From contig CAZLEF010000105.1 in NCBI GenBank assembly GCA_964558465.1, forward strand, positions 1 to 21,494: DNA of 21,494 nucleotides. The letters run 5' to 3'. A program made the translations under genes and the position numbers. Every line of letters begins with the position of its first letter. Within the stretch, counting starts at the first letter, position 1. Below, piece after piece: positions 14,685-21,494 of the stretch. Under the pieces are notes generated by a model that was not told the DNA's origin, ran no database searches, and saw only the letters and a list, made by a program, of their open reading frames with translations. Source of the stretch: JACJYC01 sp964558465 (GTDB taxonomy: Bacteria; Bacteroidota; Bacteroidia; Chitinophagales; Saprospiraceae).

Positions 14685-15878
14685 ATGAAAAAAGCACTGG
14701 GTTTCGGGTCGGTTTGCGCAAGGGAGTGGAAAGAAAAAAGATTCAATCCGTCCCACCAATTGCCCATTCACGCTACTTCTTCTTTTGTTTTTGAAAGTCT
14801 GGAAGAAGGCATGGCCATTTTCTCAGGTCGCCAGGAAGGCCATATCTACGGGCGTTTCGGCAACCCGACCATCGATACCGTAGCGGAAAAGATTGCTGCG
14901 CTCGAAGGGTACGGATTGGCTGATCAGCCGGTCGCTTACCTGCTCAGTTCGGGTATGGCCGCCATTTCCACCCTGGCCATCGGCCTGCTCCGGCCGGGCG
15001 ACAAGATCCTGACCCAGGGGAATATTTACGGGGGTACTACTTCCCTGTTCAGCCAGATCCTGACGCCGCTGGGCATTGGCTACGAACTGGCTGACCTCCA
15101 AAACCCCGGCGAGGTGGAACAGCGCCTGCGCAATGACCCCAGGATCAGGATGGTCTACGCCGAAACGCCCGCCAACCCCACCCTGGCCTGCGTCGATCTG
15201 AAGGCGCTGGCCGGCATCGCCCGCACAGCAGGCGTCTGGACGGCGGTAGACAATACTTTCGCCACCCCCTGCCTCCAACAACCTTTTGCGCTGGGCGTCG
15301 ACTTCATCGTGCATTCTACCACCAAATACCTGAACGGGCACGCCAATACCATTTCCGGCGTATTGCTGGGGATGGACCGCGAACTGATGCACAACAAAAT
15401 TTACCCGGCCATCAAATTGCTGGGTACCAACGCCAACAGTTGGGACGCGTGGCTGGTGCACAACGGCATGAAAACCCTGGCCCTCCGCATGGAAAAACAT
15501 TGCGACAATGCCCATGCGCTTGCACAATTCCTGGAAAAACACCCGAAAGTGGCCCGTGTCAATTATCTCAGTCTGCCTTCCCACCCCGACCACGAACTGG
15601 CCAAACGCCAGATGCGGCGCTTCGGCGGCATGCTGAGTTTTGAACTGAAAGGCGGACTGGAAGCCGCAAGGTCCTTCATCGACGGGTTACAGCTTTGCAC
15701 CCTCGCCCCAACGCTCGGCGATGTGGATACACTGGTGATGCACCCGGTGTCGATGTCGCATATGAACGTGCCCAAAGAGATCCGGGAGGCGGCGGGCATC
15801 ACGGATGGGCTGGTGCGGCTGTCGGTGGGGATCGAGGACGTGGGGGATTTGATTGCGGATGTGGACGGGGCGTTGTAG
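14685..15878 (+). CDS. PLP-dependent Cys/Met metabolism (trans-sulfuration) enzyme
   Basis: This 397-residue cytosolic enzyme belongs to the cystathionine gamma-synthase / gamma-lyase / methionine gamma-lyase / O-acetylhomoserine sulfhydrylase family. The PLP Schiff-base lysine is Lys214 in HSTTKYLNGHAN, with Asp189 (VDNTF) holding the pyridine nitrogen. The neighbouring-subunit phosphate contacts Tyr55 and Arg57 are in YGRFGNPT, and Arg378 (VRLSVGIED) binds the substrate carboxylate. At the position where classic methionine gamma-lyases carry a reactive Cys (YGCT), this protein has Gly117 (YGGT), so a synthase, sulfhydrylase or cystathionine lyase role is as likely; the exact reaction cannot be fixed from sequence alone. 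ATG 14685 is chosen over a TTG two codons earlier. The gene is single, transcribed away from rluD, and followed by a hairpin and a 31-bp repeat array. Confidence 0.9.
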   Translation: MKKALGFGSVCAREWKEKRFNPSHQLPIHATSSFVFESLEEGMAIFSGRQEGHIYGRFGNPTIDTVAEKIAALEGYGLADQPVAYLLSSGMAAISTLAIGLLRPGDKILTQGNIYGGTTSLFSQILTPLGIGYELADLQNPGEVEQRLRNDPRIRMVYAETPANPTLACVDLKALAGIARTAGVWTAVDNTFATPCLQQPFALGVDFIVHSTTKYLNGHANTISGVLLGMDRELMHNKIYPAIKLLGTNANSWDAWLVHNGMKTLALRMEKHCDNAHALAQFLEKHPKVARVNYLSLPSHPDHELAKRQMRRFGGMLSFELKGGLEAARSFIDGLQLCTLAPTLGDVDTLVMHPVSMSHMNVPKEIREAAGITDGLVRLSVGIEDVGDLIADVDGAL

Positions 15879-15897
15879 CTCCGACCTCTGGTCGGAG
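15879..15897. other. 8-bp hairpin directly after the stop codon
   Basis: CTCCGACC-TCT-GGTCGGAG begins at the base after the TAG of the PLP enzyme gene. There is no T-run, so it is not a standard terminator. Its form (GC stem, 3-nt loop) resembles the hairpins of the adjacent array. Confidence 0.6.
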
Positions 15898-15912
15898 ATA
15901 AATCGTCTTTAA

Positions 15913-16313
15913 AATCGCCGAGGGGACCTCGGCTGTACTAAGGAATCGCTGAGGGGGCCTCGGCTGTACTAAGGAATCGCCGAGGGGACCTCGGCTGTAC
16001 TAAGGAATCGCTGAGGAGACCTCGGCTGTACTAAGGAATCGCCGAGGAGACCTCGGCTGTACTAAGGAATCGCCGAGGAGACCTCGGCTATACTAAGGAA
16101 TCGCCGAGGGGACCTCGGCTGTACTAAGGAATCGCCGAGGGGACCNNNNNNNNNNNNNNNNNNNNNNNNNNNNNNNNNNNNNNNNNNNNNNNNNNNNNNN
16201 NNNNNNNNNNNNNNNNNNNNNNNNNNNNNNNNNNNNNNNNNNNNNTACTAAGGAATCGCCGAGGGGACCTCGGCTGTACTAAGGAATCGCCGAGGGGACC
16301 CCGGCTGTACTGG
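15913..16313 (+). repeat. 31-bp tandem array, each unit a GCCGAGG/CCTCGGC hairpin
   Basis: Contiguous 31-bp units (AATCGCCGAGGGGACCTCGG followed by CTGTACTAAGG) start at 15913, 15944, 15975, 16006, 16037, 16068, 16099 and 16130. After an N gap they resume at 16254 and 16285. Each has a 7-bp stem with a 3-nt loop. Differences between units fall mostly in the loop (GGA, GGG, AGA) or make a G-T wobble (GCTGAGG). The last unit decays (CCCCGGC). The array ends about 30 bp before the ATG of the M20 hydrolase and has no spacers. Confidence 0.9.
16146..16245. other. Assembly gap (100 N) inside the tandem array
   Basis: Exactly 100 N bases interrupt the repeat. The round number suggests a placeholder, so the true number of repeat units is unknown. 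Repeat phase is recovered on both sides. Confidence 0.95.
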
Positions 16314-16344
16314 ATAGGTTAAAGACAATAAACCAACTATAACA

Positions 16345-17775
16345 ATGAGGATCAAATACTTAATCATCATTATCCTGTTTACAGGGATTGCGGCGAACGG
16401 CCAAACCATCAGCGCCAACAAAAAAGCCGTCCTGCAATCCGTTGAAAAACACCGGGCAGATCTGATCGGGCTCAGCGACCGGATATGGAGTTATGCGGAA
16501 ACCGCCTTCGAGGAAACCCGTTCATCAAAAGAACTGGCGGATTATGCTGAACAACAAGGGTTTAAAGTAGAACGCGGAGTGGCCGGCATGCCTACCGCTT
16601 TTATCGCCAGTTATGGTTCGGGCAGCCCCATTATCGGGGTGTTGGGCGAGTTTGACGCCTTGCCGGGGGTTTCCCAAAAAGCGATACCCGCCAAAGATCC
16701 CCTGACAGCGGGCGCACCGGGACACGGCTGCGGGCATAACCTGTTCGGTCCGGGCAGCCTGGGCGCAGCCATTGCCGTCAAAGAGTTGATGCAGCAGGGA
16801 AAAATAAAAGGTACCATCCGCTATTACGGCACACCGGCCGAAGAGAAATTTTTTGGCAAGCTCTATTTTGCCAGAGCCGGCTTGTTCGACGACCTGGATG
16901 TCTGCCTCGACTGGCACCCCAGTGCAAACACGCAAGCTGAAATGCAAAGCTCCCTTGCGGTAATCGATTTTATTGTTGAATTCAAGGGGCAATCCGCACA
17001 TGCATCCCTGGACCCCTGGAACGGCCGCAGCGCGGTGGACGGCCTGGAGTTCTATACGCACGGCCTGAATTACCTGCGTGAACACGTCAAACCCTCCGTC
17101 CGCATCCACTACCAGATCCAACACGGCGGCGATGTGGTGAATATTGTACCGGATTACGCACGGGTCTGGACCCGCATCCGGGATGCCAAACGGACCGGCA
17201 TGGAAGAAGTCTATCAAAAAGCGCAAAGAATTGCCCGTGGAGCCGCCATGATGGCGGATGTGGAACATTCTATCACCCTGATATCGGGTTTGCACGAGGT
17301 GCTGGTCAACCGCACAGGCGGAACAGCCCTGCACAATAACCTGATGATGTTGGGCCCTATCGAATACACGCCGGAGGAAGAGGGTTTTGCCAAAGCTATC
17401 CAGGAAGCCACCGGCAAACCCCAAACCGGGATGAATGGAAAAGTCGGCCCCCTGGAGGAAACGAAAGAACTGACCGGCGGCGCCTCCAGCGATGTGGGCG
17501 ATGTAAGCTGGATCGTCCCGGAGATCCGTTTGGCGGTCACAACGGCGCCGGTGGATACACCCTGGCATTCCTGGGCCGTGGTGGCTTGTGGCGGCATGTC
17601 CATCGGCCACAAAGGAATGGTCTACGCCGCCAAAGCGCTCGGCATGACCATGGTTGATCTGTTTGAGCAGCCGCAACTGGTCCAAGAAATCCAAAAGGAA
17701 TTTAAGGAGCGAAAAGGCGCGTATATATATAAGGCTATTTTGCCGGATGGGCCGCCGCCGGTTCCGGGGAAATGA
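16345..17775 (+). CDS. Secreted M20-family metallo-amidohydrolase (AbgB-like)
   Basis: The 476-residue protein has signal peptide MRIKYLIIIILFTGIAANGQ and so acts in the periplasm or outside the cell. It resembles the M20D amidohydrolases such as AbgB (p-aminobenzoyl-glutamate hydrolase subunit B), which cleave N-acyl or aminoacyl amides. Metal-site motifs are visible: GHGCGHN with Cys129 and His131, Glu166-Glu167 in TPAEEKFFGK (general base and ligand), His191 in DWHPSAN and a C-terminal His in TPWHSWAV. The dimerisation domain is around residues 205-320 (VEFKGQSAHAS...). Length is normal for AbgB. E. coli AbgB is cytoplasmic, so the export signal here points to a different physiological role, perhaps peptide or amide scavenging; the substrate is not predictable. 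The 5' flank is the 31-bp hairpin array, which would lie in its leader if the promoter is upstream. Confidence 0.88.
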   Translation: MRIKYLIIIILFTGIAANGQTISANKKAVLQSVEKHRADLIGLSDRIWSYAETAFEETRSSKELADYAEQQGFKVERGVAGMPTAFIASYGSGSPIIGVLGEFDALPGVSQKAIPAKDPLTAGAPGHGCGHNLFGPGSLGAAIAVKELMQQGKIKGTIRYYGTPAEEKFFGKLYFARAGLFDDLDVCLDWHPSANTQAEMQSSLAVIDFIVEFKGQSAHASLDPWNGRSAVDGLEFYTHGLNYLREHVKPSVRIHYQIQHGGDVVNIVPDYARVWTRIRDAKRTGMEEVYQKAQRIARGAAMMADVEHSITLISGLHEVLVNRTGGTALHNNLMMLGPIEYTPEEEGFAKAIQEATGKPQTGMNGKVGPLEETKELTGGASSDVGDVSWIVPEIRLAVTTAPVDTPWHSWAVVACGGMSIGHKGMVYAAKALGMTMVDLFEQPQLVQEIQKEFKERKGAYIYKAILPDGPPPVPGK

Positions 17776-17889
17776 TTTGTTGATTCGTTGATCTGGCGTG
17801 CCGCGCCACCGGCGTGGTTGATTTGAGACGGCAGCCTTCAAATCAACGGCTTGCCACGCCACAGGCGTGGAATCAACAGATCAACAAAT
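17775..17889. terminator. Long imperfect stem between convergent genes (possible bidirectional terminator)
   Basis: ATTTGTTGAT (17775-17784) pairs with ATCAACAAAT (17880-17889), and TTGATTTGA (17818-17826) with TCAAATCAA around 17838-17846. Between them is a perfect inner hairpin CCACGCC-ACA-GGCGTGG. It fills the 129-bp gap between the M20 gene and the convergent barrel gene. There is no strong T-run, so termination is inferred from placement. Confidence 0.4.
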
Positions 17890-17904
17890 AAGCAGCAGCA
17901 AGCC

Positions 17905-18489
17905 TTACCCAATCTTAACCCCAAGGCCAATACTGGCAAAGGAGATACCCGTACCTACCTCACCGAACAGGCAGCTTTTTGGACTGATAGCGAACCTCAG
18001 GCCCAGGCAGACCCCGTAGAGAAAACGCTTTTTTTGAGGCCTTATCCCAAATAATTTTTCGATCCGGCCGAAAGGGCCGTCCAGGGATTTGATCTGCACG
18101 GATTGTACGCCGAACTGGAAGCCGCCGTAAATATCCAGATTATCGGTCCGGGTGAAATGTGCAGAAGCGCGGCCCATTACCTGAAAGGTTTGATTATCGT
18201 AATGGCGCATATCTTTTTCTCCGACGGGTAATTTTTTCATTTCATAATTGGAATACCCCAAGGCAACACCCAGGCTAAACTGGTCGCTTAACATCCAATC
18301 GGCGCCTGTACTGACCGGCGGAAGCACCATTCTGGCCCCGTCTTTGACATAAGTTGGCAACAACCCGATACCGATCCAGGCGTCGGCCTGCCCGTGTTTA
18401 AAAAGTCGGGCAGGTTTGTCTGATTGAGCTTGTATTGAAGGCGGGAAGGTCAACAGGAAGTACAGTGCAATTCGTATTGCTTTCTTCAT
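17905..18489 (-). CDS. Small outer-membrane beta-barrel protein, function unknown
   Basis: The 194-residue protein starts with signal peptide MKKAIRIALYFLLTFPPSIQAQ. The mature part alternates short amphipathic strands (TGADWMLSDQFSLGVALGYS, FQVMGRASAHFTRTDNLDIYGGF, FLYGVCLGLRFAISPKSCLFGEVGTG) and ends in a glycine-rich strand, the pattern of an eight-stranded OMP_b-brl/OmpW-like porin family barrel. Such proteins are common and poorly characterised in Bacteroidota; no enzymatic motif is visible. The gene is convergent with the M20 hydrolase and divergent from the O-antigen ligase gene, so it is probably transcribed alone. Confidence 0.75.
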   Translation of the reverse strand: MKKAIRIALYFLLTFPPSIQAQSDKPARLFKHGQADAWIGIGLLPTYVKDGARMVLPPVSTGADWMLSDQFSLGVALGYSNYEMKKLPVGEKDMRHYDNQTFQVMGRASAHFTRTDNLDIYGGFQFGVQSVQIKSLDGPFGRIEKLFGIRPQKKRFLYGVCLGLRFAISPKSCLFGEVGTGISFASIGLGVKIG

Positions 18490-18837
18490 GACATCAGGAT
18501 TTAAACGGATATTGGACCATATCCAAATCCGGCATTAAACAAACATTTCCAACAGCAAATTCAGGAAAATATCGAGGCGTGACCTTGAGATCTCTAAAGG
18601 CGGTTTCGGGAAATAGAATTGAAAAAGGGCATTTCTATTGCCGATTGGCACAAAAATAGGCCAAGGGTACTTCAGATTCAATGACATCCGCTAACCGGTT
18701 TCGATGATTTTTGTCAACCTTGCCTTTTTCCCACTCATTTCAGGATTGGCCAACGGGCTGAAATTCGACTGCGTTCAGTTTCAAGAGACTGCAGACTGGA
18801 AACTGATTAATTAAAAAAATATGGTTTTTTCAAATCC
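18490..18837. other. Divergent spacer between barrel and O-antigen ligase genes
   Basis: I see no gene. Close to the barrel start is a short dyad GGATAT-TGGACC-ATATCC (about 18507-18524) that could bind a regulator. Unlike the other long spacers it has no long palindrome or tandem repeat. Confidence 0.4.
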
Positions 18838-18869
18838 TTTGCCATTCCTCCCGGAAAGGTCTAAATTTG
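18838..18869 (+). promoter_or_regulatory. Bacteroidota-type promoter of the O-antigen ligase gene
   Basis: TTTG (18838-18841), a 20-nt spacer and TAAATTTG (18862-18869) fit the -33/-7 consensus TTTG-n19-TAnnTTTG closely. The predicted start of transcription falls at or next to the ATG at 18876. Confidence 0.65.
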
Positions 18870-18875
18870 CCCGCT

Positions 18876-20162
18876 ATGAGCGGTTTAAACACGATATCCA
18901 GGTACATTCCATCTAAAAAAACGATGATCCACCTCTTTTTTGGAGTCGCCGTTGTTTCGATGGTGTATTCGCCGTTTTTACTTTCTTTTAGTTTTTTTGC
19001 CTTCGGTACCCTTGCTGTTTTCAAATGGAAAAACGAAAAAGGGCAGTTCAGCCTGATGCCGGATTTTGAAAGGTTCAAGGTCTTGTTTCCCATGCGTCAA
19101 CACTTGCAGATGCTGTCTTTCGGGTTGTTGTTCCTCATCGTGTTATGGCCGGGTTGGCCGGTTGAAGACTGGGATTTCTGGTTTGACCGCTTACGAATGA
19201 AAGCGCCTTTTTTGCTGGCGCCCATCGCCTTTATTTTGTTGCCTCCGGTCAGCCGGCGGGATTACCTCGGGACGCTATACTTTCTTCTGGCGGTTTTATT
19301 TCTCACTTGCGTTGGCGTAGGGATCAATTACCTCAGTCACTTTGAGGAAATCAATATTTTATTAAAACAGGGGCGCAACATTCCCGTGCCGCGCCATCAT
19401 ATCCGATTCAGTATTCTGATTGCAGTGAGCATTGTCAGCGGCATTTATTTGTATCAACAAGGGTTTTACCTGTTCAGAAAATGGGAAAAAAACCTGATTG
19501 CAGGCATGACCCTGTTTCTGTTTGTTTTTATCCATATTTTGAGTGTGCGGTCGGGCATGGCGGCATTGTATTTTGCGCTATTCATACTGGTGGGCAGATA
19601 TATCCTGGCAGCGCGTAAATGGAGAATGGGTGTGCTGCTGTTGTCGGCTCTGATCGCGGCACCGCTGATCGCTTACCGCCTGGCGCCCAGCTTCCAGGCC
19701 AAGGTGGCGTATATGCGCTACGACTGGTATATGTTCCAACGCGGGGAAGGCGGCATCAATTCCGATTCAGGCAGATTTGCATCGCTGGATGCCGGCCTGA
19801 CCATTGCGAGCGAGCACCCGCTGACCGGGGTCGGCGCCGCCAATTTGCGAAAAGCAGTCCGGACGCATATCACCGACCTGTACCCCGGTTTTGAGGTGCA
19901 TATGCCGGCCAACCAGTTCCTGTACGTGATGGCGGGAACCGGCATCCTCGGACTGGTATTGTTCATCACGGGATTCTTCTACCCGCTTTTTGCCCGGAAA
20001 AACTATACGGATTTTTTTTTGCTGGGTCTCTACGCCGTTTTATTCACCCATATGATGATCGATCACTCCCTGGAAGCCGCCATGAGCATAGGAATGGCCT
20101 GTTTTCTGTTATTGCTGAGTTTGAAATATCATTCGGAAAGCGCGGCGAGCGGGGTTGGTTGA
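18876..20162 (+). CDS. O-antigen ligase / polymerase-type multi-spanning membrane protein
   Basis: The 428-residue inner-membrane protein has about ten or more hydrophobic segments (for example residues 18-48, 78-92, 110-124, 132-150, 178-194, 208-224, 228-244, 252-268, 348-370 and 378-412). A large polar periplasmic loop at about 270-347 contains SDSGRFASLDAGLTIASEHP and LTGVGAANL...HMPANQFLYV. This loop with the W/D-A-x-P-L-x-GxG...H pattern is the signature of the Wzy_C/O-antigen ligase family, which transfers or polymerises lipid-linked glycans. RHHIRFS (173-179) and VRSG (224-227) match conserved cytoplasmic-side motifs of Bacteroidota members. Ligase (WaaL) and polymerase (Wzy) cannot be separated by sequence alone, and no glycosyltransferase neighbours are in the window. 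An in-frame TTG at 18867 overlaps the promoter -7 box, so ATG 18876 is used; ATG 18924 is an alternative. Confidence 0.82.
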   Translation: MSGLNTISRYIPSKKTMIHLFFGVAVVSMVYSPFLLSFSFFAFGTLAVFKWKNEKGQFSLMPDFERFKVLFPMRQHLQMLSFGLLFLIVLWPGWPVEDWDFWFDRLRMKAPFLLAPIAFILLPPVSRRDYLGTLYFLLAVLFLTCVGVGINYLSHFEEINILLKQGRNIPVPRHHIRFSILIAVSIVSGIYLYQQGFYLFRKWEKNLIAGMTLFLFVFIHILSVRSGMAALYFALFILVGRYILAARKWRMGVLLLSALIAAPLIAYRLAPSFQAKVAYMRYDWYMFQRGEGGINSDSGRFASLDAGLTIASEHPLTGVGAANLRKAVRTHITDLYPGFEVHMPANQFLYVMAGTGILGLVLFITGFFYPLFARKNYTDFFLLGLYAVLFTHMMIDHSLEAAMSIGMACFLLLLSLKYHSESAASGVG

Positions 20163-20187
20163 GGTGGGGTTGTATGGCTATAGGGTA

Positions 20188-20263
20188 AAACACTGAAACA
20201 CTGAAACACTGAAACACTGATTAAACTGATTGCACTGATTACACTGTGACCGTTAAACACTGA
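20188..20263. repeat. AAACACTG tandem repeat grading into ATTRMACTG units
   Basis: Four perfect 8-nt units (20188-20219) are followed by three 9-nt variants ending in ACTG and, after a short break, one more AAACACTG. Confidence 0.85.
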
Positions 20264-20288
20264 AACCATGAATCCCTCCCCTTTACAT

Positions 20289-20340
20289 TAAAAACCTAAA
20301 TCCGCGTGCCCACTCCCGGGGGGAGCAGGCAGCGGATTTA
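20289..20340 (-). terminator. Rho-independent terminator of ftsZ
   Basis: TAAATCCGC (20297-20305) and GCGGATTTA (20332-20340) pair, with inner TGCC/GGCA and CTCCC/GGGAG stems. On the minus strand the stem is followed by GGTTTTTA (20296-20289), a short T-run. It lies about 165 bp past the ftsZ stop. Confidence 0.65.
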
Positions 20341-20376
20341 GACGCGTATAGTTGGAAAGGCAAATGCTCTTTATGT

Positions 20377-20496
20377 TGAGGAATTGAAGAATCGAGGAAC
20401 TGAGGAATCGAGGAAGCCCGTAGTTTGATGCTTCCATTCCTCCCCAAAGGGGTCCTTTGGACAGTTCCTCAAATACTCAGTTCCTCGATTCCTCAT
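20377..20496. repeat. Inverted repeat built from GAGGAATC / GATTCCTC micro-units
   Basis: GAATCGAGGAACTGAG (20389-20404) is the exact reverse complement of 20476-20491, with further units on both sides and a CCCC-AAA-GGGG hairpin in the loop. The right arm shares 19 nt with 3243-3261. It would be transcribed as the 3' end of the ftsZ message. Confidence 0.8.
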
Positions 20497-20503
20497 TAAT
20501 CCA

Positions 20504-21494
20504 TCAATCTACATTATCATGCAGGTACCCGTTCCCTTCCCGCAGGCCGGGTTCATCGTCATCGGAAATGGTCCATTTTGACATGGCATATTCGCCGGAA
20601 TGAGGCACATCGTCGAGTTGGACGCCGCGCCGCAAATAGGCGGGCTGGCCTTCCAGTTCGTTGATGGTCTGCGGATTATTCAATTTGAGGTTGACATTGC
20701 GCAAGCGTTCGCGGCGACGGGCCTCTTCTTCCAGGAAACGGCGTTGTTCCTCCTCCTGTTTTTCTTTATCCATGTTGTTTTTATAAGGCTCGTCGTACGT
20801 ATAGCGGCTTCGGTGGTAGCGTTCAGCAGGGTTGTTAAAATCCGTGAACTCTACGGTCGGCGCGGTTTTGGGTTTGGCATCTTCAAAACCGATTATATCC
20901 GCCAATTTTGAGGGATTCTTTTTTTCCTGTCGCCTGGCAGGGTCGTCGTCATCGTCCAGAGACACCACGATGCGATCATTGGCCTGGCTGCCGCTGCGCT
21001 GGTTGCCCGTCTGACGATGTTGGAAACCGGTTGCGATCACGGTCACCGAGATCTTGTCGCCGAGTTTTTCATCGTAACAATTGCCCCAGATCAGGTCGGT
21101 GCCAAAGCCGGCTTCCTCCTGAACGAACTCCGTAATTTCGAAGATTTCGTCCATGGTCACTTCTTTTTTACCAGAAGTGATGTTCAGGAGAATATGCTGT
21201 GCGCCCCGGATATCGTTGTCTTCGAGCAGTGGGGAATGCAAGGCTTCGTCCACAGCCCGGCGGGCGCGGTCGTCTCCTTCGGCGGTTGCGGTGCCCATGA
21301 TGGCCACGCCGCTGCCGCGCATAACGGTGTTGACGTCCTCAAAGTCGACGTTGACATAACCCGGGACCGTAATGATCTCGGCGATACCCTTGGCTGCCGT
21401 GGTCAGGATATTGTCGGCTTTGGAGAAGGCATCCGAGATGGAAAGGTTGCCGTGGATCTGCCGCAGTTTATCGTTGGAGATAATGATGAGCGTA
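20504..21494 (-). CDS. ftsZ: Cell division GTPase FtsZ, C-terminal part (5' end outside window)
   Basis: The 329 C-terminal residues are visible; the frame is open to the right edge and the N-terminal GTP-binding half (GGGTGTG motif) is outside. FtsZ is the tubulin-like GTPase that forms the division ring. The visible part starts in the central helix region (ISDAFSKADNILTTAAKGIA, then VPGYVNVDFEDVNTVM) and continues with RGSGVAIMGTATAEGDDRA, matching the FtsZ T7-loop and C-terminal domain. NVDFEDV supplies the catalytic acidic loop residues. A long charged linker with a Glu/Arg-rich helix (KEKQEEEQRRFLEEEARRRE) follows, and the protein ends GNGYLHDNVD, the conserved Bacteroidota tail. The stop is TGA at 20506-20504. 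A hairpin with T-run downstream at 20289-20340 probably ends the transcript. Confidence 0.95.
   Translation of the reverse strand, partial: TLIIISNDKLRQIHGNLSISDAFSKADNILTTAAKGIAEIITVPGYVNVDFEDVNTVMRGSGVAIMGTATAEGDDRARRAVDEALHSPLLEDNDIRGAQHILLNITSGKKEVTMDEIFEITEFVQEEAGFGTDLIWGNCYDEKLGDKISVTVIATGFQHRQTGNQRSGSQANDRIVVSLDDDDDPARRQEKKNPSKLADIIGFEDAKPKTAPTVEFTDFNNPAERYHRSRYTYDEPYKNNMDKEKQEEEQRRFLEEEARRRERLRNVNLKLNNPQTINELEGQPAYLRRGVQLDDVPHSGEYAMSKWTISDDDEPGLREGNGYLHDNVD

Larger units (their letters stand above)
20163..20503. other. Repeat-filled spacer between convergent ligase and ftsZ genes
   Basis: There is no gene in these 341 bp. In order they hold an AAACACTG tandem repeat, a strong hairpin that would terminate ftsZ, and a TTCCTC/GAGGAA inverted micro-repeat ending at the ftsZ stop. 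Confidence 0.7.

Noticed and set aside
15913..16313. CRISPR array
   Set aside because: The 31-bp units are directly contiguous with no unique spacers, and no cas genes are nearby.
16525..17862. 445-codon minus-strand open frame opposite the M20 gene, and similar long frames opposite the PKD gene (9608-10900 plus)
   Set aside because: They are antisense shadows of GC-rich genes. The translations lack family motifs, while the opposite strand has clear ones.

Overview
The window looks like a chromosomal fragment from a member of the Bacteroidota, most likely the Saprospiria or a close relative. The evidence is a very large PKD-repeat protein with a type IX secretion C-terminal domain next to a PorP/SprF-family gene, an FtsZ ending in the Bacteroidota-type tail HDNVD, promoters of the TTTG/TAnnTTTG type, weak ribosome-binding sites, and GC-rich genes separated by long AT-rich, repeat-laden spacers. 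No tRNA, rRNA or CRISPR was found.

Layout. Positions 1-2971 (minus) hold the 5' part of a giant cytoplasmic-looking protein of unknown function (990 codons visible, continuing off the left edge). Positions 3000-5100 are a gene-poor graveyard: two 5'-truncated fragments of AAA-ATPase/PD-(D/E)XK genes, several perfect inverted repeats and a MITE-like element. Positions 5117-10951 (minus) encode a 1944-residue secreted PKD/Ig-like adhesin-type protein, and 11419-12591 (minus) the PorP/SprF outer-membrane protein probably paired with it. Next come an RluD-type pseudouridine synthase (minus), a PLP-dependent Cys/Met-metabolism enzyme (plus), a 31-bp tandem hairpin array broken by a 100-N assembly gap, a secreted M20 amidohydrolase (plus), a small outer-membrane beta-barrel (minus), an O-antigen ligase/polymerase-type membrane protein (plus) and the 3' part of ftsZ (minus).

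The genes are mostly single transcription units with long spacers. The only clear functional pair is the T9SS adhesin and PorP/SprF. The rest are housekeeping (ftsZ, rluD), sulfur amino acid metabolism, periplasmic hydrolysis and surface polysaccharide functions with no obvious shared pathway.

The most interesting material is between the genes. Nearly every spacer carries a palindrome or short-period tandem repeat. One family (around 4580-4718, 4876-4939, 11104-11230 and 14365-14480) shares a head TTGAACCAC-n2-CCTGTCCCGC...GCGGGAAAAG. The three fuller copies have a central perfect hairpin whose sequence differs between copies while pairing is kept, and each is nested in a larger, unrelated inverted repeat. 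A second shared element (3272-3346 and 12808-12882) lies upstream of two minus-strand genes and may be a common promoter/leader. These are the best candidates here for something undescribed.
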